DNA of 64,000 nucleotides, taken from assembly GCA_017860295.1 (NCBI GenBank), contig JAFNAS010000007.1, positions 116,694 to 180,693 of the forward strand, read 5' to 3'. Below, in pieces: positions 36,813 through 46,455 of the stretch. Position 1 is the stretch's first letter. Every line of letters begins with the position of its first letter. Below the pieces are notes generated by a model. That model had not been told where the DNA came from, did no database searches, and worked only from the letters and a program-made list of their open reading frames with translations. A program made the translations under genes and the position numbers. The stretch comes from Bacteroidota bacterium. GTDB lineage: Bacteria > Bacteroidota > Bacteroidia > Bacteroidales > Paludibacteraceae.

Positions 36813-36850
36813 GCCAGTGGTTGGACATTTTTGTCCGACCGGCTTTTTCT
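36813..36850 (+). terminator. Terminator between rpsI and rpsB
   Basis: GGTTGGACA (36819-36827) pairs with TGTCCGACC (36832-36840) around TTTT, extended by GCC/GGC, then a T-run. It separates L13-S9 from S2-EF-Ts, at least in part. Confidence 0.85.
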
Positions 36851-36972
36851 GTTACTATCGAATCTATACGAAGTTTAGTATCTAAACCGGAAAGACTTTC
36901 CTTTCTGAAAATTGCAGGGAACTACTTGCCGGTTGAGTATCTACAGAATGTAAACTTATTAAAAACAACAAA

Positions 36973-37809
36973 ATGCCAACAACAAAATTCGAAGACTTAT
37001 TGGAAGCAGGTTGCCACTTTGGTCACCTCAAACGTAAATGGAATCCCGCTATGGCTCCCTACATTTTTATGGAGAGCAACGGAATTCACATCATTGACTT
37101 GCACAAAACAGCCGTTAAAATCGACGAAGCTGCTGCTGCCTTGAAACAAATTGCAAAATCAGGTCGTAAGATTCTGTTTGTTGCTACCAAAAAGCAAGCA
37201 AAAGAAGCAGTTGCTGAAGCTGCTCAGGCAATCAGTCAACCTTACGTTACAGAACGTTGGCCGGGTGGTATGTTGACCAACTTCCCGACAATCCGTAAGG
37301 CAATCAAGAAAATGAGTACGATTGATAAAATGGCTACCGATGGTACTTTCGATAACCTTTCGAAACGCGAAAAATTACAAATTACCCGTCAGCGTGCCAA
37401 GCTGGAAAAGAACCTCGGTAGTATTGCCGACCTCGTTCGTATGCCTTCCGCTCTGTTCGTTGTTGACGTGTTGAAAGAGCAAATCGCTGTTCGTGAAGCA
37501 AAACGTTTGGGTATTCCTGTTTTCGGTATTGTCGATACCAACTCAAATCCGGCTGACATTGATTTCGTAATTCCGGCTAACGATGATGCTACAAAATCGA
37601 TTGATATCATTTTGAAAGCTATGGTTGCTGCAGTTCAGGAAGGTTTGCAGGAGTTGAAAGTTGAAAAGGTAGAAGCCGAAAGTGCAGAAGAACCTCAAAC
37701 TCACGAAAAACGAGTTCGTGGCGCTAAGAAAGTACGTATTCACAAAGACGACGAAGTTGCTTTGAATGCCAAGGTAGCCGACAAATTTTTGAAACCTACG
37801 GAAGAATAA
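36973..37809 (+). CDS. rpsB: 30S ribosomal protein S2
   Basis: A small-subunit protein of 278 aa at the mRNA exit side. Conserved blocks are LLEAGCHFGHLKRKWNPAMA, FVATKKQAKEAV, ERWPGGMLTNF and FGIVDTNSNPADIDFVIPAN. The C-terminal 45 residues are acidic then basic (ESAEEPQTHEKRVRGAKKVR), a Bacteroidetes-type tail. rpsB-tsf is a conserved pair. Confidence 0.98.
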   Translation: MPTTKFEDLLEAGCHFGHLKRKWNPAMAPYIFMESNGIHIIDLHKTAVKIDEAAAALKQIAKSGRKILFVATKKQAKEAVAEAAQAISQPYVTERWPGGMLTNFPTIRKAIKKMSTIDKMATDGTFDNLSKREKLQITRQRAKLEKNLGSIADLVRMPSALFVVDVLKEQIAVREAKRLGIPVFGIVDTNSNPADIDFVIPANDDATKSIDIILKAMVAAVQEGLQELKVEKVEAESAEEPQTHEKRVRGAKKVRIHKDDEVALNAKVADKFLKPTEE

Positions 37810-37826
37810 CTCTTAGACTTAGTATA

Positions 37827-37875
37827 AAAAATGCGTTACTGACTTGGGATTTTCTTAGGTTCGTGGCGCATTTTT
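37827..37875 (+). terminator. Possible attenuator or weak terminator between rpsB and tsf
   Basis: AAAAATGCG (37827-37835) and CGCATTTTT (37867-37875) can pair across a 31-base loop and end in a T-run. In many bacteria rpsB is expressed more than tsf, and a leaky terminator here would fit. Confidence 0.5.
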
Positions 37876-37922
37876 ATTTATCCCGAAATACATAAATATA
37901 AATCACTTAAAATAAAAACAGT

Positions 37923-38921
37923 ATGGCAGTAACAATGGCAGAAATTTCGAAATTGCGTACCATGACCGGCGCCGGTATGATGGACTGTAAAAACGCTTTG
38001 ACTGAAGCTAACGGCGATTTCGATACAGCAGTTGAAATTATTCGTAAAAAAGGTCAGGCTGTCGCTGCAAAACGTAGCGATCGCGAAGCTTCTGAAGGTT
38101 GTGTTTTGGCAGGAACAAACGGTGGCTTTGCCGCTGCTTTGGCGTTGAAATGCGAAACCGACTTCGTTGCTAAAAATGCTGACTTCGTTGCTTTGACACA
38201 ATCGATTCTTGATAAGGCGCTGGAAGCAAAACCTACAACTAAAGACGAATTGTTGGCGTTGGTTATGGATGGACGTTCTATCGCTGAGCACATTACCGAA
38301 CGTACCGGTATCACGGGTGAAAAAACAGAATTGGATTATTACGAATTTGTAGAAGGTGGTACGGTAACAACTTACATCCATCCGGGTAACAAATTGGCGA
38401 CTATCGTTGCCTTTGCTGAAAAAGATGCGGAATACGAAACCATGCACGGCGTAGCAATGCACATCGCAGCAATGTCGCCTGTGGCTATCGATGAATCTGC
38501 CGTGCCTCAAAAGGTAAAAGATAACGAGCTGGCTGTGGCTATCGAAAAAACCAAAACCGAACTTGTTGCAAAGGAAGTTGAATCTGCATTGAAAAAAGCT
38601 GGCCTCAACCCTGCTCATGTCGATAGCGAAGACCACATCGAATCGAATATGGCAAAAGGCTGGATCACCGCAGAGGATGCCGCAAAAGCACGCGAAATCA
38701 AGACTACGGTTGCCGCAGAAAAATCAGCGACCTTGCCTGAACAGAAAGTAAACAATATTGCTGCAGGCCGTATGGCTAAATTTTTCAAAGAATATACCCT
38801 TGTAGAACAAAAGTACGAAGGTGGTGGCGAAGAAGCCGGCAAAATAACCGTAAAAGAACTGCTTGCCAAAAAACATTTAACCTGCGTTGCATTCAAACGT
38901 GTAACGTTGAATCAGGAATAA
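37923..38921 (+). CDS. tsf: Elongation factor Ts
   Basis: The 332-aa guanine nucleotide exchange factor of EF-Tu. The N-terminal UBA-like domain reads ISKLRTMTGAGMMDCKNALT, and the TDFV contact with EF-Tu is in CETDFVAKN. The C-terminal coiled-coil and core include VAMHIAAMSP. The length is slightly larger than E. coli Ts (283 aa), as usual in Bacteroidetes. Strong terminator downstream. Confidence 0.97.
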   Translation: MAVTMAEISKLRTMTGAGMMDCKNALTEANGDFDTAVEIIRKKGQAVAAKRSDREASEGCVLAGTNGGFAAALALKCETDFVAKNADFVALTQSILDKALEAKPTTKDELLALVMDGRSIAEHITERTGITGEKTELDYYEFVEGGTVTTYIHPGNKLATIVAFAEKDAEYETMHGVAMHIAAMSPVAIDESAVPQKVKDNELAVAIEKTKTELVAKEVESALKKAGLNPAHVDSEDHIESNMAKGWITAEDAAKAREIKTTVAAEKSATLPEQKVNNIAAGRMAKFFKEYTLVEQKYEGGGEEAGKITVKELLAKKHLTCVAFKRVTLNQE

Positions 38922-38946
38922 TTGTTTCTGCCAATTACATATAACG

Positions 38947-38980
38947 AACAGCCGGCCTTACTTAGACCGGCTGTTTTTTT
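38947..38980 (+). terminator. Terminator after tsf
   Basis: AACAGCCGG (38947-38955) pairs with CCGGCTGTT (38967-38975), followed by TTTTT. Confidence 0.93.
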
Positions 38981-39048
38981 GTAACTTTGTGGAAGTGATT
39001 TTGCAGCCCGAAAAATTGATGTTTGGCCTGTTAATTGGTAAATTGTAA

Positions 39049-39066
39049 TCCCGATAGCTATCGGGA
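39049..39066. repeat. 18-bp perfect palindrome TCCCGATAGCTATCGGGA
   Basis: A perfect 18-bp palindrome lies between the tsf terminator and the carbonic-anhydrase-like gene, flanked by word-repeat sequence (AATTGGTAAATTGTAATC, AATCGTAAATAG). It is 16 bases before the next start codon. Confidence 0.85.
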
Positions 39067-39081
39067 AAATCGTAAATAGAA

Positions 39082-39606
39082 ATGGCTATTATAAAATCTG
39101 TCAGAGGATTTACTCCTAAAATAGGAAAAGATTGTTTTATTGCAGATAATGCAGTGATTGTAGGTGATGTGGTGATTGGCGACGGGTGCAGCATCTGGTT
39201 CGGCGCGGTGATTCGTGGCGATGTCAACTCCATCCGTATCGGAAATCATGTCAATATTCAGGATGGTGCGGTGCTACACACGTTGTACGAAAAATCGACC
39301 ATCGAACTGGGTGATTATGTATCGGTAGGGCACAACGTTACCATCCACGGGGCAAAGGTGAAAGACTATGCGTTGGTAGGAATGGGGTCGACGGTACTCG
39401 ATTATGCCGTGGTGGGCGAAGGTGCCATCGTAGCTGCAGGCGCTTTGGTGCTTAGTAAAACGGAGATTGAACCGAATACCATCTGGGCCGGTGTTCCTGC
39501 AAAGTTTGTAAAGCAGATGGAAGAGAAACAGTCGAAAGAGATCAATCAACGCATTGCGCACAACTACGAGATGTATGCCGGCTGGTACAAAGACGAAAAT
39601 GACTAA
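39082..39606 (+). CDS. Gamma-class carbonic anhydrase-like hexapeptide-repeat protein
   Basis: A 174-aa left-handed beta-helix protein of the gamma-carbonic anhydrase family (YrdA/PaaY-like). Hexapeptide repeats fill residues 20-130 (IADNAVIVGDVVIGDG, YVSVGHNVTIHGAKV). Three histidines in VLHTLY, VGHNVTI and IHGAKV sit where the family binds zinc. Carbonic anhydrase activity or a metal-dependent acyl-related role is possible; many homologues are inactive in hydration. Its stop codon overlaps the mlaE stop on the other strand by 4 bases. Confidence 0.92.
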   Translation: MAIIKSVRGFTPKIGKDCFIADNAVIVGDVVIGDGCSIWFGAVIRGDVNSIRIGNHVNIQDGAVLHTLYEKSTIELGDYVSVGHNVTIHGAKVKDYALVGMGSTVLDYAVVGEGAIVAAGALVLSKTEIEPNTIWAGVPAKFVKQMEEKQSKEINQRIAHNYEMYAGWYKDEND

Positions 39607-40343
39607 GCAAGCATTATATTGGTGATCAATATATTGAATAGTAAAATCAGTACGCTGCTGTGAACAACTGCATTGGTACTGGAAACTCCCACTTCTAAAG
39701 CGCCTCCGAAGGAATAATACCCGTAAAAAGAAGAAACGGATGAAATGATAAAGGCGAAAAAGAGCGATTTCACGATGGAGTAGGTGACGTAAAACGGATT
39801 AAAGGCATACTGAATTCCGTAAACAAAGTCGGAAACTGTGATGATGCTGGAAAACATACCTACGCAATATCCACCGATGATACCCAGAACCATGCTGAAA
39901 ATAACAAGGAACGGCATCATTACGACAAATGCCACAATCTTTGGAAGGATGAGATAATTGGCCGAATTGACTCCCATGATTTCCAGTGCATCAATTTGTT
40001 CGGTAATGCGCATGGTGCCAATTTCGGAAGCTATATTCGAGCCTACTTTTCCGGCAAGGATAAGGCATAAAATGGTTGATGAGAATTCCAGCAAAAGCGT
40101 ATCGCGCGTAACTAATCCGGTTGAATATCTGGGTAGAAGGGGATTTGACGTATTGAGCTGGGTTTGAATGGTCATAATGGCACCGATAAAGATGGAGATG
40201 ATTACCACAATGCCCAGCGAGCGCAGTCCAAGTTTTTCCATTTCCAACGGCAACTGACGGAAAAACATTCGCCAATTGTCGGGACGGGTAAAAACCTTGG
40301 ACATCAAAAGACCGTACTTGCCGATTAGTTGAAATAGCTTCAT
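39603..40343 (-). CDS. mlaE: MlaE-family ABC permease (phospholipid transport)
   Basis: A 246-aa inner-membrane permease of the MlaE/YrbE family, which with MlaF and MlaD moves phospholipids between membranes to keep the outer membrane asymmetric. Family blocks are GAIMTIQTQLN, TMRITEQIDALEIMGVNS and LLIGDLVYG-like VSDFVYGIQYAFNPF. There are five to six helices. Unlike the usual mlaE-mlaF-mlaD order, no ATPase or MCE gene lies behind it here, only a convergent gene. TATCTTTG on the minus strand (40364-40371) is a likely promoter -7 box. Confidence 0.92.
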   Translation of the reverse strand: MKLFQLIGKYGLLMSKVFTRPDNWRMFFRQLPLEMEKLGLRSLGIVVIISIFIGAIMTIQTQLNTSNPLLPRYSTGLVTRDTLLLEFSSTILCLILAGKVGSNIASEIGTMRITEQIDALEIMGVNSANYLILPKIVAFVVMMPFLVIFSMVLGIIGGYCVGMFSSIITVSDFVYGIQYAFNPFYVTYSIVKSLFFAFIISSVSSFYGYYSFGGALEVGVSSTNAVVHSSVLILLFNILITNIMLA

Positions 40344-40363
40344 TCAGACACTTTTTAGTGCTG

Positions 40364-40443
40364 CAAAGATAAAGAAAAAATCCGGTTTGCGGGGAGATTC
40401 GCTTTGCATCGCTACCTGCTGTAGTTGAAAATCGCTATCTTTG
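40364..40443. promoter_or_regulatory. Divergent promoter region of mlaE (-) and dnaG (+)
   Basis: TATCTTTG is present on both strands: minus at 40364-40371 for mlaE, plus at 40436-40443 for dnaG (30 bases before its ATG). The -33 elements are weak on both sides. Confidence 0.6.
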
Positions 40444-40473
40444 TAAGCTTCCTCGTTTCGTTTTGCAAAAACA

Positions 40474-42447
40474 ATGATTGACCAGATTACCGTAGATAAA
40501 ATTATCAATGCCGCCCAGATTGTGGAGGTGGTATCCGACTTCGTGACCTTACGCAAGCGTGGGGTCAACTACGTGGGTTTGTGTCCGTTTCACGACGAGC
40601 GAACGCCTTCGTTCAGCGTATCGCCGGCCAAGGGTATTTGCAAATGCTTCAGCTGTGGCAAAGGGGGTAACGCGGTCAACTTTGTGATGGAGCATGAGCA
40701 GCTGTCGTATTACGAAGCGCTCAAGTATCTGGCTCGCAAGTACCATATCGAGGTGATCGAAAAGGAGCTTACGCCCGAGGAGATTGCCCATAAAAACGAC
40801 CGCGAGAGCATGTTGGCTCTCAATAAATATGCTCAGGCTTATTTCTCCAACATTCTGCATCACTCGTCTGAGGGTAAAAACGTCGGCATGAGTTATTTTC
40901 ATGAACGTGGCTTCCGGGAAGATATCGTTAAGAAATTTCAGCTTGGCTACAGTCTCGACCAGCGCGATTCGTTCTCAGTGGAGGCGTTGAGCAAAGGGTA
41001 TAAAAAAGAATTTCTGACCAAGACGGGCTTGTCCATCGAGCGCGACGACGGGAAGATCTACGACCGTTTCTGGGGACGTGTGATGTTTCCCGTGCATACC
41101 CTTTCGGGCAATGTGGTTGCCTTTGGCGGTCGGGTACTTAAAAAGGACGATAAAACGGCCAAGTATGTCAACTCGCCCGAGTCGGAGATTTATCACAAAA
41201 GTAACGAGCTCTACGGCATCTTCTTTGCCAAACAGTCGATCGTAAAGCACGACCGCTGTTTTTTAGTGGAGGGTTACACCGATGTAATATCGATGCACCA
41301 GTCGGGTGTGGAGAACGTGGTGGCATCGTCGGGAACCTCGTTGACGCAGGGTCAGATACGGTTGATTCACCGCTTCACCGAGAACGTGACGGTGATTTAC
41401 GACGGTGACGCGGCCGGTATCAAAGCGTCGATACGAGGCATCGACATGTTGCTGGAAGAGGGTCTCAATATCAAGGTGGTGTTGTTACCTCCGGGCGAAG
41501 ACCCCGACTCGTTTGCCAAAAGCCAGAATGCGTCCGATTTTATTGCCTACATCGATGCCCACCAAACCGACTTTATCCGCTTCAAAACCGGGCTGTTGCT
41601 GGAAGAGGCAGGAAAAGATCCTATCAAGCGGGCGGCTCTGATCGGCGATCTGGTACGCAGCATTGCCATTATTCCGAATAGCATTATCCGCTCGGTCTAT
41701 GTGAAGGAGTGCAGCGTATTGCTCGATGTGGACGAAAAATTACTGTATGCCGAAATCGGGAAAACCCGTCAAACGAAACAGGAGCGAGAAGCCGCAAAGC
41801 CTATACCTGTAACTTCATTGTCTCCGACGCCGGAAGAGGCATCCATGGCGGGAATGCCGGGAGCAGCGTCGTCGGTAGCGGGATATGCTAATCAGGACGA
41901 AGAGCGTAATATCATACGGTATCTGGTACGATACGGCGAACAAGTGCTCTATTATGTGAAACCGGACGAACAGAGCGAGGAGGTACCGGTTACCGTCGGA
42001 CAGTATATTATGGATGAGCTTGCCCGTGATAATCTGGTGTTGGAACATCCGCTCTATGCAAAAATATTGGAGCTTTTCCGGGAGAATGCTTCTAATGAGG
42101 GGTTTGTATCCGAACATTTTTTCGGGCAACATCCCGATCCGCAGGTGAGTTGTCTGGCGACTGACTTGTTGACCGACAGGTATGTGTTGAGCAAAATATA
42201 CAGCAAGATGTCGAAAGTGGAGGAGGAGTCGGATCGTTTGATAGAATTGGTGCCGCGTGTGATCTTCGAATACAAAAACAAGCTGTTACTTGCCACCATC
42301 AAGGATAAGATGGTAGAAATGAAAAAGGCAAATGAGCAAAACAATATTGAACGGCAGGAAGAGCTGATGCAGGAGATAGGCAATCTGAATGTGATAAAAT
42401 CGCAATTAGCGAAAACGCTCGGCGAGAGAATAATATTGAAATTATGA
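40474..42447 (+). CDS. dnaG: DNA primase
   Basis: Makes the RNA primers for replication (657 aa). The N-terminal zinc finger has Cys37, His40, Cys58 and Cys61 (LCPFHDERTP, CKCFSCGKGG). The TOPRIM catalytic region includes FLVEGYTDVIS and YDGDAAGIKAS, with the acidic metal ligands. The C-terminal helicase-binding domain spans about 480-657. Full length. rsgA follows after 41 bases of AACATT word-repeat sequence. Confidence 0.97.
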   Translation: MIDQITVDKIINAAQIVEVVSDFVTLRKRGVNYVGLCPFHDERTPSFSVSPAKGICKCFSCGKGGNAVNFVMEHEQLSYYEALKYLARKYHIEVIEKELTPEEIAHKNDRESMLALNKYAQAYFSNILHHSSEGKNVGMSYFHERGFREDIVKKFQLGYSLDQRDSFSVEALSKGYKKEFLTKTGLSIERDDGKIYDRFWGRVMFPVHTLSGNVVAFGGRVLKKDDKTAKYVNSPESEIYHKSNELYGIFFAKQSIVKHDRCFLVEGYTDVISMHQSGVENVVASSGTSLTQGQIRLIHRFTENVTVIYDGDAAGIKASIRGIDMLLEEGLNIKVVLLPPGEDPDSFAKSQNASDFIAYIDAHQTDFIRFKTGLLLEEAGKDPIKRAALIGDLVRSIAIIPNSIIRSVYVKECSVLLDVDEKLLYAEIGKTRQTKQEREAAKPIPVTSLSPTPEEASMAGMPGAASSVAGYANQDEERNIIRYLVRYGEQVLYYVKPDEQSEEVPVTVGQYIMDELARDNLVLEHPLYAKILELFRENASNEGFVSEHFFGQHPDPQVSCLATDLLTDRYVLSKIYSKMSKVEEESDRLIELVPRVIFEYKNKLLLATIKDKMVEMKKANEQNNIERQEELMQEIGNLNVIKSQLAKTLGERIILKL

Positions 42448-42488
42448 GAATGCTTGAGGGCTAAACATTCGACGTTGAACATTAAACA

Positions 42489-43427
42489 ATGAACATAACG
42501 GTGGAAGGATTGGTAATTAAAAGTACCGGCAGTTCGTATTGGGTGCTCCCCGACGACAGCCCTGATGTGTTGGAATGTAAAATAAAAGGGACATTCCGCA
42601 TGCAGGGTATTCGCACTACCAATCCGGTGGTAGTTGGTGATCGGGTAGGGGTAGAGGTCAACGAAGGGCAACTCTCGCTTATCACCACTATTTGCGACCG
42701 GCGTAATGTCATCATCCGCCGGGCATCCAACCTCTCCAAACAGGGGCATATTCTGGCGGCTAATATCGACCTGGCGGCATTAGTCGTTACGGTGAAGCAC
42801 CCGGAGACTTCGACGGTGTTTATAGACCGTTTCCTGGCCTCTGCCGAATCGTATGGCGTACCCTCTGTGTTGGTATTCAATAAAACCGACCTCTATTCCG
42901 AGGAGGATAACCGCTATCTGGATGCTCTGATCATGCTGTATGAGAGCCTTCATTATACCTGTTTTAAGATTTCTGCGTTGACACAACAAGGCATCGAAGA
43001 GCTGCGAAAAGAGCTTGAGGGTAAAATAACGTTGCTTTCGGGAAATTCAGGAGTAGGGAAGTCGACGTTGCTGAATGCGTTATTGCCCGATGCGGCGGTG
43101 AAAACAGGTAGCATCTCCGAGTATCACGACAAAGGAATGCATACCACCACCTTTTCCGAGATGCTTCCGTTGCCTCAGGGAGGATTTATTATCGACACGC
43201 CGGGTATCAAAGGGTTCGGACTGCTGGAGGTTACTCCCGAAGAGGCCGGCCACTACTTCCGCGAAATTTTTGAGACATCGCAACAGTGCAAATTCTACAA
43301 CTGTACCCATACGCATGAGCCCGGCTGTGCCGTTATCGCAGCGGTGGAATCACTCACCATCAACCCCTCGCGCTACCACAGTTACCTGAGTATTGTCGAA
43401 GATAGCGTACCGGGAAAGTACCGGTAA
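42489..43427 (+). CDS. rsgA: Ribosome small subunit-dependent GTPase A
   Basis: A 312-aa circularly permuted GTPase that checks late maturation of the 30S subunit. The N-terminal OB fold (about 1-75) precedes a GTPase domain with permuted order: NKTD (G4), then SGNSGVGKSTLLN (G1), then DTPGIKGFG (G3). The C-terminal zinc motif is CKFYNCTHTHEPGCAV. The start codon lies inside a word-repeat stretch (TTGAACATTAAACAATGAAC). It converges on polA, with 34 bases between. Confidence 0.96.
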   Translation: MNITVEGLVIKSTGSSYWVLPDDSPDVLECKIKGTFRMQGIRTTNPVVVGDRVGVEVNEGQLSLITTICDRRNVIIRRASNLSKQGHILAANIDLAALVVTVKHPETSTVFIDRFLASAESYGVPSVLVFNKTDLYSEEDNRYLDALIMLYESLHYTCFKISALTQQGIEELRKELEGKITLLSGNSGVGKSTLLNALLPDAAVKTGSISEYHDKGMHTTTFSEMLPLPQGGFIIDTPGIKGFGLLEVTPEEAGHYFREIFETSQQCKFYNCTHTHEPGCAVIAAVESLTINPSRYHSYLSIVEDSVPGKYR

Positions 43428-43461
43428 CCGGATACTCTCCAAGGCGTTTGAATTGTTCCTG

Positions 43462-46281
43462 TTAATGTGCTTCGAGCCAGTTTTTTCCCACACCGACGTC
43501 TACTTTCAGTGGAACGGATAGCGACAGGGCGCCTTCCATCTCGCGGGTGACGATGCTTTTTACAATGTACAATTCATCGGGTACCACGTTGAAGTTCAAT
43601 TCGTCATGTACCTGTAAAATCATTTTTGAACGCAGCTGCTCTTCGTGGAAACGGCGGCTGATGTTGACCATTGCAATTTTGATAATGTCGGCTGCGGTGC
43701 CCTGAATGGGCGCATTTACGGCATTTCGTTCGGCAAAACCACGTACGTTGGCATTGTGCGAATTAATATCCGGCAGGTAGCGTTTGCGGTGCAACAGGGT
43801 TTCAACCCAGCCGTTCGACTTGGCAATTTCAATACACCTGTCCATGTAGATTTTTACCTGCGGGTAGGTGACAAAATAGCCCTCGATCAACTCTTTGGCC
43901 TCACTTCGCGGAATGCCCAGCCGGTCGGAAAGGCCGAACACGGAGATGCCGTAAATGATGCCGAAGTTGGCGGTTTTTGCCTTCCGCCGCATATCGGAGG
44001 TTACCTCTTCGATGGGGAGGTGGTAAATTTTTGCAGCCGTGGCTGCGTGAATGTCGTGACCCGATTTGAAGGCATCGATCATGTTGCCATCCTGACTGAG
44101 ATGCGCCATGATGCGCAGTTCGATTTGAGAGTAGTCGGCCGATAAAAAATGGCAGTCGGGTTCGGCGATAAATGCTTTACGAATCTCCTTGCCCTGTTCG
44201 TCACGGATGGGAATGTTTTGCAAGTTCGGATTGCTTGAGCTGAGACGACCGGTGGCAGCTACCGCTTGGTTGAACGAGGTGTGCACCTTACCGGTTTTGG
44301 AGTTGATCAGCGCCGGTAACGCGTCGATATAGGTACTCAGCAGTTTCTTCAACCCACGGTATTCGAGAATCTTTTCTACAACCGGATGCTTTCCCCGTAA
44401 CGCTTCCAGAATCTCTTCGTTGGTAGAGTATTGCCCGGTCTTGGTTTTCTTTGCCTTTTCCATGATTTTCAGCCGGTCGAACAACATCTCTCCCACCTGT
44501 TTGGCGGAGCTGATGTTGAACTCCATTCCAACCATGGAGTGCACCTCTTTCTCGATATTCAGCATGTCGTTCGTCAAAATCTCGGACGACTGTTTCAGCG
44601 CAACTCCATCAATCAGTACACCGTTCTGCTCCATTTCGGTCAATACCCGCATCAGGGGCATCTCGATGTCGAAAAGTAACGATTCCAGTCCGGCTTCTTT
44701 TATTTTGGGCTCCAGTTGTTGTTTCAACCGGAAGGTGATGTCGGCATCTTCAGCGGCATAGTCGGTAATTTTTTCGAGAGGAACCTGCCGCATGGTGAGC
44801 TGATTCTTCCCTTTCGATCCTATCAGTTCGTCGATATGAATGGTTTTGTACGCCAGCATAATCTCCGCCAGATAATCCATGTTGTGGCGCAATTCGGGCT
44901 GTAACAGGTAGTGGGCAATCATCGTGTCGAAGAGTCGCCCATTGATCTCTACTCCGTAGTTGGCCAGCACCAGCAGGTCGAACTTCATGTTCTGGCCTAT
45001 CTTTTCAATCTCTCCGGCAGCAAAGAACGGCTTGAATTCGTCTACAATCTGCTGTGCCTCTTGCTGATCGGCCGGTACGGGAACGTACCAGGCTTCTCCC
45101 TCTTGCCAGGCGAAAGACATACCGACCAGTTTGGTGGTGAACACATCGAGCGAGTCGGTCTCGGTATCGAAGCAGACGGAACTTTGTTGCAACAGGCTAT
45201 TTACCAGCTTGGCTCGCTCTTCGGCTGTAGCTGCAGCATGGTATGTGTGCGGAGTGGTGGCGATGGTTGCCAGATGACTGTAGGCCGACGCGGTTACTTC
45301 GAGTTCGTGTGTTTCGGGATTTACGTCGCCGAAGAGAGAGGTCTGTTGAGCGGCCTCTTTGGTTGCCGGTTTATTCGCCTGAGCTGGCGATAAGCTTTTC
45401 CGGGTGAGCAGTGTTCTGAATTCCAGTTCGGCAAAGAGGGCTGACAATTTCTCTTCGTCAGGTTCCTCCAGCACCAGCGACTCTTCGTTCAGGTCGATGG
45501 GCACGTCAATTCTGATGGTTGCCAGAAAGCGCGAGAACTCTATCTGCTCTTTGTTGTTCTCGATCTTATCTTTGAGCGCTCCTTTTAGTTTACCGGTGTT
45601 TTGCAGCAGGTTTTCGATGCTTCCGAACTCTTTCAGTAGCTTGACGGCTGTTTTTTCACCTACCCCCGGGCAGCCGGGAATATTGTCCGACGCATCGCCC
45701 ATCAGTCCGAGCAGGTCGATGACCTGTTCGTGGCTGTCGAGGTCGAACTTGGCTTTTACCTCTTCCGGTCCCATTATCTCGAATCCACCCGAATGCTTGG
45801 GTCGGTACATGAAAATATGATCCGATACCAGCTGACCGTAATCCTTATCGGGAGTCATCATGTAGACATCATAGCCCACAGCAGCCGCCTTTTTTGCCAG
45901 CGTTCCAATCACATCGTCGGCCTCGAAGCCGGCCACCTGCAAGACCGGAATGCGGTAGGCCTCCACCACCTCTTTGATGATGGGAACCGCTTTGCGGATA
46001 TCTTCCGGTGTCTCTTCGCGTTGCGCTTTATAATGCTCGTAGGCTTCGTGGCGGAAGGTAGGACCGGAAGGATCGAACACAACGGCAATGTGCGTCGGTG
46101 TCTCCTTTTTCAAAATCTCCTCGAGTGTATTTACAAAGCCCAGAATAGCCGAGGTATTCAGTCCCTTGGAATTGAATCTCGGGTTTTTGATAAAGGCATA
46201 ATAGGCTCTGTATATCAATGCGTAGGCATCGAGCAGAAACAGTCGCTTAGAGGTATCGTTTGAAGGGAGGTTGTTTTCCAT
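43462..46281 (-). CDS. polA: DNA polymerase I
   Basis: The repair and Okazaki-fragment polymerase, 939 aa. Domains in order: 5'-3' exonuclease/FEN (about 10-300, FLLDAYALIYRAYYAF, GDASDNIPGCPGVGEKTA), 3'-5' exonuclease-like (about 360-530, CFDTETDSLD keeps the Asp-x-Glu pair) and polymerase A (about 560-939; motif A DYSQIELRIMAH; motif B RRKAKTANFGIIYG; motif C VHDEL). All three parts look intact. The start is MENNLPSND. A word-repeat spacer lies upstream. Confidence 0.97.
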   Translation of the reverse strand: MENNLPSNDTSKRLFLLDAYALIYRAYYAFIKNPRFNSKGLNTSAILGFVNTLEEILKKETPTHIAVVFDPSGPTFRHEAYEHYKAQREETPEDIRKAVPIIKEVVEAYRIPVLQVAGFEADDVIGTLAKKAAAVGYDVYMMTPDKDYGQLVSDHIFMYRPKHSGGFEIMGPEEVKAKFDLDSHEQVIDLLGLMGDASDNIPGCPGVGEKTAVKLLKEFGSIENLLQNTGKLKGALKDKIENNKEQIEFSRFLATIRIDVPIDLNEESLVLEEPDEEKLSALFAELEFRTLLTRKSLSPAQANKPATKEAAQQTSLFGDVNPETHELEVTASAYSHLATIATTPHTYHAAATAEERAKLVNSLLQQSSVCFDTETDSLDVFTTKLVGMSFAWQEGEAWYVPVPADQQEAQQIVDEFKPFFAAGEIEKIGQNMKFDLLVLANYGVEINGRLFDTMIAHYLLQPELRHNMDYLAEIMLAYKTIHIDELIGSKGKNQLTMRQVPLEKITDYAAEDADITFRLKQQLEPKIKEAGLESLLFDIEMPLMRVLTEMEQNGVLIDGVALKQSSEILTNDMLNIEKEVHSMVGMEFNISSAKQVGEMLFDRLKIMEKAKKTKTGQYSTNEEILEALRGKHPVVEKILEYRGLKKLLSTYIDALPALINSKTGKVHTSFNQAVAATGRLSSSNPNLQNIPIRDEQGKEIRKAFIAEPDCHFLSADYSQIELRIMAHLSQDGNMIDAFKSGHDIHAATAAKIYHLPIEEVTSDMRRKAKTANFGIIYGISVFGLSDRLGIPRSEAKELIEGYFVTYPQVKIYMDRCIEIAKSNGWVETLLHRKRYLPDINSHNANVRGFAERNAVNAPIQGTAADIIKIAMVNISRRFHEEQLRSKMILQVHDELNFNVVPDELYIVKSIVTREMEGALSLSVPLKVDVGVGKNWLEAH

Positions 46282-46455
46282 GTCCGGAATATATTGTTAT
46301 TTACGATTTATTCATTTACGATGTACGATTGGAATCTGAATCTGTTCTTTACCACAAAGAACGCAAAGTGCATCGCAAAGAAAAACACTAGGCTTGCTTT
46401 GTGGTTCTTCAGATTTTATTTTCAAATTCTCAAATTTCCAAATTTTCAAATCGGG
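46282..46455. repeat. Word-repeat spacer between polA and gldB
   Basis: Three word families are chained: ATTTACGATTTATTCATTTACG, then CACAAAGAACGCAAAGTGC, then TTTTCAAATTCTCAAATTTC. No clear promoter for polA is seen in it. Confidence 0.65.
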
